From NCBI GenBank assembly GCA_041485845.1, contig JBGPKH010000259.1:1-11254 (forward strand): a stretch of 11,254 nt of DNA, given 5' to 3'. Origin of the DNA: OMOG01 sp041485845 (GTDB taxonomy: Bacteria > Acidobacteriota > Terriglobia > Bryobacterales > Bryobacteraceae). The notes under the pieces are model-generated. The model made no database searches, was not told the DNA's origin, and saw only the letters and a program-made list of their open reading frames with translations. This document shows, one piece after another, positions 6,255 through 11,254 of the stretch. Numbering within the stretch: the stretch's first letter is position 1; each line of letters begins with the position of its first letter. A program made the position numbers and the translations under genes.

Positions 6255-6587
6255 TTACGATGCGGTTCTTCCATTTCGAGATCCGGCCGCCTTGATGAGC
6301 ACGAGTGCATCGACTACCTTGCCAATCCTTGCATGCTGGCTCACCAGGAACACGCCCGGCCAGGTGCGGCCGGTCATCAGAAACCCGGCGAAATGCCAGG
6401 GTATGGTCTGGCGATCATGCGGAACGAGGAACCTATTCTGCTCCGGGGCGAGCGCGAGAACATCCGGATCGCGAACGGCCTCGATCTCTGCCTCATTGGC
6501 TGAGAGGAAGTCCATCGCAGGCTCGTGACGCCGGCGGCCTTTCACGATGGCGTGGTTGAAATCGGCATCCGCCAGGAAGCGGATCAT
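6255..6587 (-). CDS. DUF5615 PIN-like toxin, 3' end frameshifted
   Basis: A 110-residue protein of the DUF5615 family, a PIN-like fold found as the toxin half of chromosomal toxin-antitoxin pairs and expected to be an RNase. MIRFLADADFNHAIVKGRRR (1-20) carries the first acidic residues (Asp7, Asp9); NRFLVPHD (51-58) supplies His57-Asp58; WPGVFLVSQHARIGKVVDAL (76-95) is the family's back half. After Lys99-Ala-Ala the reading becomes atypical, but another frame from about 6285 gives SKWKNRIVNIPEPSR and stops at 6234-6232, matching the usual ending. One base therefore appears lost around 6280-6290. The ATG overlaps the stop of the upstream antitoxin frame by ATGA. The catalytic part is intact, so activity is uncertain rather than excluded. 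Confidence 0.75.
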   Translation of the reverse strand: MIRFLADADFNHAIVKGRRRHEPAMDFLSANEAEIEAVRDPDVLALAPEQNRFLVPHDRQTIPWHFAGFLMTGRTWPGVFLVSQHARIGKVVDALVLIKAAGSRNGRTAS

Positions 6588-6784
6588 CCGTCAGGCCCGT
6601 CGCGGCGCCATCTGCCGACGCATGCGCCAAAGTTTTCCTTGATATCGGGAGAGTTGGAGTGGGCTGCGCTGTAGGCCTCTTCTGCCCGCCTGGGCTCTTC
6701 CACCGCCTGTTCGACTTCTTCCTCGTGACACTCGAAGGCGATCGTGCAGTCGACCTGCTCCAGTGTCACTGTCGGGTCATCCAC
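6584..6784 (-). pseudogene. Truncated DUF433-like antitoxin remnant
   Basis: This frame directly precedes the DUF5615 toxin gene and overlaps it by four bases, the position of a cognate antitoxin. Residues 4-45 (DPTVTLEQVDCTIAF, then a Glu-rich helix with EEEVEQAVEEPRRAEEAY and HSNSPDIKE) resemble the C-terminal half of DUF433 antitoxins. The N-terminal DNA-binding half is missing: coding resemblance stops where the chrA fragment begins on the other strand. Near the 3' end, reading past the A-run opposite 6633-6636 with one base added gives KLWRMRRQMAPRRA and a stop at 6593-6591, a more natural tail. The annotated GTG start is therefore artificial. The DUF433 identification is from pattern memory and moderate; loss of function is likely. 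Confidence 0.45.
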
Positions 6785-6999
6785 AGGTGAAAGCGTTGGT
6801 TCAGGGCGTCACAGCGGCAGCCGTGGGCGCGGTTGCTGGTGCCGTCGTAACCTTGGCCCGTCGATCACTGGTCGATTGGATCACCGTCGCGATCGCGTTG
6901 GTATCGTTGATAGCTCTTTTGAAAATCAGGAAGCTGCCAGAGCCAGTGTTGATCCTGGCAGCCGGCATTGTTGGCTTGTTGGTGCACCACTCTGGTTGA
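6763..6999 (+). pseudogene. chrA: ChrA chromate transporter, C-terminal fragment
   Basis: The 78-codon frame encodes the end of a ChrA-family chromate transporter: HPQVKALVQGVTAAAVGAVAGAV (residues 6-28) followed by two hydrophobic segments and the KLPEPVLILAAGIVGLLVHH ending. Whole ChrA proteins have roughly 390-450 residues, so well over 80% is missing. Similarity appears to start near HPQ (about 6778), and the GTG at 6763 with its first few codons is read from the neighbouring antitoxin DNA. No ribosome binding site is seen. The reading frame within the surviving part is intact, so the truncation seems to have come from one rearrangement. Not expected to be functional. Confidence 0.75.
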
Positions 7000-7018
7000 G
7001 AAGAAAAGGAAGGATGCG

Positions 7019-7186
7019 ATGGCGAGACCTACGAGGTCAAAGTTTCTGAGCTTCGGCGTCTGGGCGGCGATTTCTCTGTTGGCGTCACCGGCGGTTTCGC
7101 AAACCGGAACATGGTCTCAAGACCTGACCGCAGCCGGGGCTTCTCCTGCCTCAGCTACAGGATGGTTGTCCCTACTGCGCTTATAG
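7019..7186 (+). CDS. Short ORF with signal peptide, possibly truncated
   Basis: A 55-codon ORF beginning 19 bases after the chrA stop, with AGGAAGGA (7007-7014) four bases before the ATG. Residues 1-28 look like a Sec signal peptide: basic start MARPTRSK, hydrophobic core FGVWAAISLLA, cleavage expected after AVS-Q (about 25-28). The remaining 27 residues (TGTWSQDLTAAGAS then a Ser/Ala/Leu tail) are not recognised. The strong start and abrupt end in unassigned DNA suggest the 5' end of a longer exported protein that was the next gene of the chr operon, now truncated; this is inference. It could also be a complete small exported peptide. Confidence 0.45.
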   Translation: MARPTRSKFLSFGVWAAISLLASPAVSQTGTWSQDLTAAGASPASATGWLSLLRL

Positions 7187-7763
7187 GAGTCAATGGCACA
7201 CGGGCCAGAAGCTGATCTCGCTGCACACGTCGCCGCGCTTTTCACAAAGATTCTTAAAGCGCAGCACCCACAAAAGTCCCCACAGTGGCTTGAGCTTCTT
7301 CGCTTCAAGATCGCGGAATGCCTTCATTTTAGAAGGGTTGTTCAATTCTCGACTCTACAAGCCTTTCGGCAGTTTCACGAAATCACCCACACATACAAAG
7401 AATCAAGCACTTACAGAGCTTATTTTAGGCGGGAGAGTAGCACGGAAGGCAAGTCTTCGAAAGTCTAAGTTATTGAAAACAAAATGGCTCCCCGAGCGCG
7501 ACATTGCAAGAAATGGGAATCCGACCCTTCCACAGAGACGCTGGTAAGCCACTGATTATAGATATGGTTCGGCAAATTCTTCGACCTTCCTTCTCGCTAT
7601 AGATGCCCGACTCTGCGTTCCTGTTTTGAGTTTGCCGTCGGGTGTCCAACCGAGACTCGCAGGTGCCAGTTCGTGAACTTTCCTCGCATGTCTGCCGCCG
7701 GAGGTCAGGGGGATGTTCTCTTGAATTCAAGAAGTTGCAAGCCTCTGAGAATTCCCTTCGGCG
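7187..7763. other. Gene-poor, lower-GC stretch
   Basis: No convincing gene is seen on either strand over about 570 bases. GC is about 43% in 7321-7440, well below the flanking genes. Visible elements are TGGCTCCCCGAGC (7485-7497), which read on the minus strand equals the 3' acceptor end with CCA of some tRNA-Asn genes; related motifs TAAG-N3-TTGATT on the minus strand at 7413-7401, TAAGTTATTGAAAA at 7466-7479 and TAAGCCACTGATT at 7545-7557; and a perfect 14-bp palindrome TCTTGAATTCAAGA at 7719-7732. Leftover mobile-element or attachment-site DNA is the likeliest reading. Confidence 0.4.
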
Positions 7764-7768
7764 CTACG

Positions 7769-8149
7769 CTAATCGCGACTCATCGACAATCTGAAGGACG
7801 ATGGCCTCCACCTCGGCTGCTCGATGCCCGCCTCGGGGAAGAACTGCGAAATCGAGGATGGCAGTAACGTGCTGATGTGCGTCCTGTCCTGTTGGACGAA
7901 GACGCTGATCGGACAGGGCAGCATCAAGGAGATCCGAACGTCCCGATCCAGCACTTGGCTGGCATACTTCGCGTTGCAGATCTCGATGATTTTCAGCGGT
8001 GATCGCGGAAATCCCTTGTCGGACAGCGTCGCAGCGATATCGTGGGTATGCAGAACGCGAAAGCCCTTTTCCGCCGCCTTCTTCTCGACCGCGGCGACTG
8101 CCTGGTCGAACGTTTTCTCTGTCGTTACGGTTTTCTCAAACGGTTGCAT
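7769..8149 (-). CDS. DUF302 domain-containing protein, 3' end frameshifted
   Basis: A 126-residue DUF302 protein, a small alpha/beta family of unknown function often found near metal-transport and redox genes. Landmarks are MQPFEKTVTTEKTFDQAVAA (1-20), KGFRVLHTHDIAATL (28-42), IIEICNAKYASQVL (54-67), LMLPCPISVFVQQD (75-88) and FFPEAGIEQ (103-111). Two cysteines (58, 79) sit at the usual places. After Gln111 the frame departs from the family, while the frame one base over gives EVEAIVLQIVDESRLA and a stop at 7766-7764; one base seems lost at 7814-7819. The ATG at 8149 is set by GAGGAG eight bases upstream; an upstream extension to 8209 is unlikely. It follows the P-type ATPase by 22 bases, so it is the operon's last gene. 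Confidence 0.85.
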   Translation of the reverse strand: MQPFEKTVTTEKTFDQAVAAVEKKAAEKGFRVLHTHDIAATLSDKGFPRSPLKIIEICNAKYASQVLDRDVRISLMLPCPISVFVQQDRTHISTLLPSSISQFFPEAGIEQPRWRPSSFRLSMSRD

Positions 8150-8171
8150 TTCAGTCTCCTCAGAAACCAAT

Positions 8172-10349
8172 TCATGGCCTCGAGTCCAGCAAACGAAGCG
8201 CATTGACAATCACCAGGAGCGAGACACCCATGTCCGCAGCGATGGCAGCCCAAAGCGAGGCATGCCCGGCGAAGGCAAGGGCGACAAAGACGAACTTCAC
8301 CGCCAACGAAAGGACGATGTTCTGGCGGATGATCGAAAGCGTTCGCCGGGAGTGGGCGATGAGCCATGGCAGTTGGTGCAGGTCATCCGACATTAGGGCG
8401 ACGTCCGCCGCTTCAATCGCCGCATCGCTTCCGATGGCGCCCATGGCAATTCCAAGGCTCGCGCGTGCCATCGCCGGAGCGTCGTTCACTCCATCGCCTA
8501 TCATAGCCACAGACTCGTATCGCTGAACCAGGGATTCTATCTCGGCCACCTTGTCGGCCGGCAGGAGCTCAGCCCGCACTTCTTCGATTCCTGCCTGCCG
8601 GGCGATGGTGCGGGCGGTTCCTTCGTTGTCGCCGGTCAGCATGACGATGTGGGGCACACCAAGGGCGCGTGTCGCCGCTAGCAACTCTGGGATGCCGGGC
8701 CGAAGCCGGTCGGCTAGCGCAATGAATCCGCACACGTGGGTTTCGTTGCCGATGACGACAACCGAATGACCGCTAGCCGACAAGTCCCCAAGCAAGGAGT
8801 GCACCTCCGGCGTCTCTTGCCCGCGTTCTTCCAGGAAGCGGTGCGAGCCGAGCCAGAAGGATCTGCCATCGATTCGCGCCGTCGCACCCTTTCCAGGGAT
8901 GAGCGTGAACTCAGTTACCGGTCCCGGCTTCAGACCGCGCGCTCTCACGTAATCGCAAATCGCAAGAGCCAGAGGATGCTGGCTTGAGGACTCCATCGCG
9001 CCCGCTCGCTCGAGCAAGTCCTGCTCGCTGTGCCCGTTCAGCGCGACGACCTTGACGACCGAGGGTCTGCCCTCCGTCAGCGTTCCGGTCTTGTCCATGG
9101 CGATTGCCTTGAGCCGCGCTGGCGTCTCGAGCGCCAATCCGCCCTTGACGAGAACTCCATTGCGAGCCGCAGCGGCAAGTCCGGCGACGATGCTCACCGG
9201 CGTAGAGATCACCAACGCGCAGGGGCAGCCGATCACCAACAGTACGAGCGATTGGTAGAACCACGTTTCCCAGGGCTGATGGAACAACAATGGTGGGACG
9301 CTCGCCGTCAGGATCGCCACAGCAAACACTGCTGGTGTATAGATGCGGGCAAAACCATTCACCCACTGTTCGGCGGGCGAACGGCGGCCTTGGCTTTCTC
9401 CCACCAGCCGGATTACGTGCGCCAGGGTGGTGTCGTTTGCGCTCTTCGTGGAGCGCACGTCGATCACACCGTTTCCATTGATGGTCCCGGCAAACACCGA
9501 GGATTCCGGCTCCTTGGTGACCGGGAGGCTCTCACCGGTGATCGGAGCCTGGTTCACATCGGTCGTTCCTTGAACCACTGTGCCGTCCAGCCCGATCCGC
9601 TCTCCAGGGCTAATGCGGAAGAGAGTGCCCACTGGAACACTCGCCGAGAGGCTCTGACGGATTGTGCCGTCGGGTTCCACGACGCTGACAGATTCCGGAG
9701 CGATCTTCAAGAGCGCCTCCACCGCGCGCCGGGCGCGTCCGACGCTCCAGGATTCCAGGGCTAGTGACAGGGCGAAGAGGAAGGAGACTGTGGCCGCTTC
9801 GAGCCATTGCCCGATGGCAATCGCGCCGATCACCGCGACGGTCATCAGGAGGTTCATGTCCGGGCGGAACCGTCGCAGGGAAAACCATGCCTTAGGTAGG
9901 ACGAACCAGGCGCCGGCGATGACCGCGAGGACATAGAGTATTCGGACGGCGACTGGCATGACGCCGGCCGCACCCGCATGTTCCGGGGCGAACGCTGCTA
10001 ACCAATTGCCGCTAAGGACGAGGTGGACACCGAACCCTACAACGATCAGCGAGCCGCTGAGGGCAGTCATGGCAGTTCGCGCATCGCGCCACCACCTCCG
10101 CGTTTCGGACCGCGTCGCACTCTGCTCTGCGCCGGCCCATAGTTCGGCTGACATCCCCGTCCTTGCCACTATCTCGATGACCTGTTGCGCGGAGAGTTGG
10201 CCTGCGTCCCGCACAGTCATCCGGCCGTTGAGGATGTCGAACGAGAGATTCGATTCCATTCCCGCCAGCTCGCGGAGTTCGCGCTTCAGAATGTTAACTT
10301 CTTCCGCGCAGTCCATTCCGCGGATTTTGAATTGTAGGGCATCAGGCAT
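8172..10349 (-). CDS. cadA: Heavy-metal P1B-type ATPase (Zn/Cd/Pb class)
   Basis: A complete 725-residue inner-membrane pump of the CadA/ZntA class that exports divalent soft metals from cytoplasm to periplasm using ATP. Residues 1-68 are an HMA-like domain whose loop is GMDCAEEV (11-18), with a single Cys14 and acidic residues in place of CxxC. Then follow TGES (271-274, actuator domain), the membrane CPC metal site (375-377), DKTGTLTEG (419-427, phosphorylated Asp419), the His-Pro pair (458-459), LTGDNEGTA (571-579) and GDGVNDAPA (618-626). Lys685 and Asp706, 21 residues apart in the last two membrane segments, match the Lys/Asp pair of E. coli ZntA and argue for Zn/Cd/Pb over Cu. The ATG at 10349 has AAAGGAG 11 bases upstream and overlaps the RND gene by 8 bases. 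zntA is an equally fitting name. Confidence 0.93.
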   Translation of the reverse strand: MPDALQFKIRGMDCAEEVNILKRELRELAGMESNLSFDILNGRMTVRDAGQLSAQQVIEIVARTGMSAELWAGAEQSATRSETRRWWRDARTAMTALSGSLIVVGFGVHLVLSGNWLAAFAPEHAGAAGVMPVAVRILYVLAVIAGAWFVLPKAWFSLRRFRPDMNLLMTVAVIGAIAIGQWLEAATVSFLFALSLALESWSVGRARRAVEALLKIAPESVSVVEPDGTIRQSLSASVPVGTLFRISPGERIGLDGTVVQGTTDVNQAPITGESLPVTKEPESSVFAGTINGNGVIDVRSTKSANDTTLAHVIRLVGESQGRRSPAEQWVNGFARIYTPAVFAVAILTASVPPLLFHQPWETWFYQSLVLLVIGCPCALVISTPVSIVAGLAAAARNGVLVKGGLALETPARLKAIAMDKTGTLTEGRPSVVKVVALNGHSEQDLLERAGAMESSSQHPLALAICDYVRARGLKPGPVTEFTLIPGKGATARIDGRSFWLGSHRFLEERGQETPEVHSLLGDLSASGHSVVVIGNETHVCGFIALADRLRPGIPELLAATRALGVPHIVMLTGDNEGTARTIARQAGIEEVRAELLPADKVAEIESLVQRYESVAMIGDGVNDAPAMARASLGIAMGAIGSDAAIEAADVALMSDDLHQLPWLIAHSRRTLSIIRQNIVLSLAVKFVFVALAFAGHASLWAAIAADMGVSLLVIVNALRLLDSRP

Positions 10350-11254
10350 TGGCGGCTCGTCTCCTTTCGAGCCACAAGTAGACCGCCGGCAGGACAACCA
10401 GCGTCAGCAGGGTTGACGTGACCAGCCCCCCGATCACTACCGTAGCAAGCGGTCGCTGAACTTCTGCCCCCGCTCCGTGCGACAGTGCCATTGGCAGGAA
10501 CCCCAGACTCGCCACCAGCGCCGTCATCAACACCGGTCGCAATCGAGTCTTGGCGCCGTCCTCCACTGCTCTTTCTGTGGTTGCGCCATTCTCGCGAAGT
10601 TGCGTGATATAGGTCAGCAGAACAATTCCATTCAAGACGGCAATGCCGAACAACGCGATGAACCCAACACCGGCTGAAATGCTGAACGGCATGCCCCTTG
10701 ACCACAATGCGAGAATGCCGCCCGTGGCGGCCAATGGCACATTTAGGAAAATGAGCACGGCCGGCTGCACCGCGTGGAAATTGAAGTAGAGCAGCACGAA
10801 GATCAACAACATCGCAATTGGGATGGTCACCGCCAGTCGCCGGCTGGCGCTTTCCAACTGCTCGAATTTGCCGCCCCATTCGAGTGTGTAGCCCTCGGGA
10901 ATTTTGACCTTGCTGCCGACGGCTCGCCGGGCCTCGGCAACAAAACCCGCCAGGTCCCGGCCGCGGACGTTGACCTCCACGCTAATGCGGCGCTGTACAT
11001 TCTCACGGCTGATTTGCGCCGGGCCCTCCTCTTCCCAGACCTCAGCCAGTTGCCCGAGCGGGATGAAGTGCCCTTCCTTGTCTCCCACCTTCAAATTCTG
11101 AATCGACTCCACCGTTCCGCGTTGACCCGCCTCGAAGCGCACCTGTAGTGCAAAGCGGCGGTTGCCTTCGACCACCTGTCCTACAACCTTGCCGCCGATA
11201 GCCTCTACCGTGTTCAAAACGTCCTGAGCGTCCAGACCATGGCGCGCGATCGCG
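10342..11254 (-). CDS. CusA/CzcA-type RND metal efflux pump, C-terminal third
   Basis: The last 303 residues of a heavy-metal RND permease; the frame is open to the window's right edge, where the gene continues, so the start is not seen (family length about 1,030-1,060). Visible are AIARHGLDAQDVLNTVEAIG at the edge, then VVEGNRRFALQVRF, the pore-domain segment IPLGQLAEVWEEEGPAQI, the short repeat RDLAGFVAEARRAV, and five membrane segments corresponding to TM8-12, with GVGFIALFGIAVLNGIVLL and RLRPVLMTALVASLGF as family signatures, ending in VVLPAVYLWLERRR. Such pumps form tripartite systems with a periplasmic adaptor and outer-membrane channel, proton-driven, expelling Cu/Ag or Zn/Cd/Co. It is translationally overlapped with the P-type ATPase gene. 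The metal cannot be told from this part; company with a Zn/Cd-type ATPase favours the Czc kind. Confidence 0.95.
   Translation of the reverse strand, partial: AIARHGLDAQDVLNTVEAIGGKVVGQVVEGNRRFALQVRFEAGQRGTVESIQNLKVGDKEGHFIPLGQLAEVWEEEGPAQISRENVQRRISVEVNVRGRDLAGFVAEARRAVGSKVKIPEGYTLEWGGKFEQLESASRRLAVTIPIAMLLIFVLLYFNFHAVQPAVLIFLNVPLAATGGILALWSRGMPFSISAGVGFIALFGIAVLNGIVLLTYITQLRENGATTERAVEDGAKTRLRPVLMTALVASLGFLPMALSHGAGAEVQRPLATVVIGGLVTSTLLTLVVLPAVYLWLERRRAANA

Noticed and set aside
6153..6503. 116-codon plus-strand frame opposite DUF5615
   Set aside because: The minus strand carries recognisable DUF5615 motifs; this is its shadow.
7193..7468. 91-codon plus-strand frame in the gene-poor stretch
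   Set aside because: No domain, no clear ribosome binding site, and a compositional shift inside it; treated as chance.
7485..7560. A complete tRNA-Asn on the minus strand
   Set aside because: Only the 13-base acceptor end matches; no T-loop, anticodon or 5' acceptor strand at the right distances.
1..11254. CRISPR array, complete insertion sequence, rRNA genes
   Set aside because: No regularly spaced repeats, no transposase or integrase reading frame and no rRNA-like sequence were found.

Overview
The window (11,254 bases, GC-rich over most of its length) looks like bacterial chromosome, most probably from an Acidobacteriota member of the Solibacter/Bryobacter kind. This is inferred from a DUF1800-DUF1501 exported pair, a SIMPL-domain protein and a PEGA-domain protein; no rRNA or marker gene is present to confirm it.

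Left part (1-5990), ordinary chromosome. On the minus strand a DUF1800 gene (Sec signal) is followed 25 bases later by a DUF1501 gene (Tat signal), and three hairpins lie just past the operon end. Divergently, on the plus strand, a SIMPL exported protein gene is followed after 4 bases by msrA. A convergent minus-strand gene encodes a secreted protein with a C-terminal PEGA domain; the space between it and msrA is full of inverted repeats. Upstream of the PEGA gene are a G-quadruplex-type G-run cluster, a good sigma70-like promoter and a 56-codon gene of unknown function.

Middle part (about 5964-7763), a scar zone. It holds a degenerate tRNA-Pro-like sequence, an unidentified C-terminal coding fragment, a toxin-antitoxin pair (DUF5615 PIN-like toxin and a truncated DUF433-like antitoxin, both apparently frameshifted), the last part of a ChrA chromate transporter cut off at its 5' side exactly where the antitoxin is cut, a short signal-peptide ORF, and about 570 bases without a convincing gene whose GC falls to about 43% locally. 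This looks like the debris of insertion and deletion events.

Right part (7764-11254), a minus-strand metal efflux operon. It reads from the window's right edge: the C-terminal third of a CusA/CzcA-type RND pump, a Zn/Cd/Pb-type P1B ATPase (overlapping the RND gene by 8 bases) and a DUF302 protein (22 bases further on), which appears to have lost one base near its 3' end. The RND pump would remove metal from periplasm/cytoplasm to the outside, and the ATPase would move divalent metal from cytoplasm to periplasm. The chrA remnant nearby fits a metal-resistance accessory region. No complete mobile element, CRISPR array or rRNA gene is seen.
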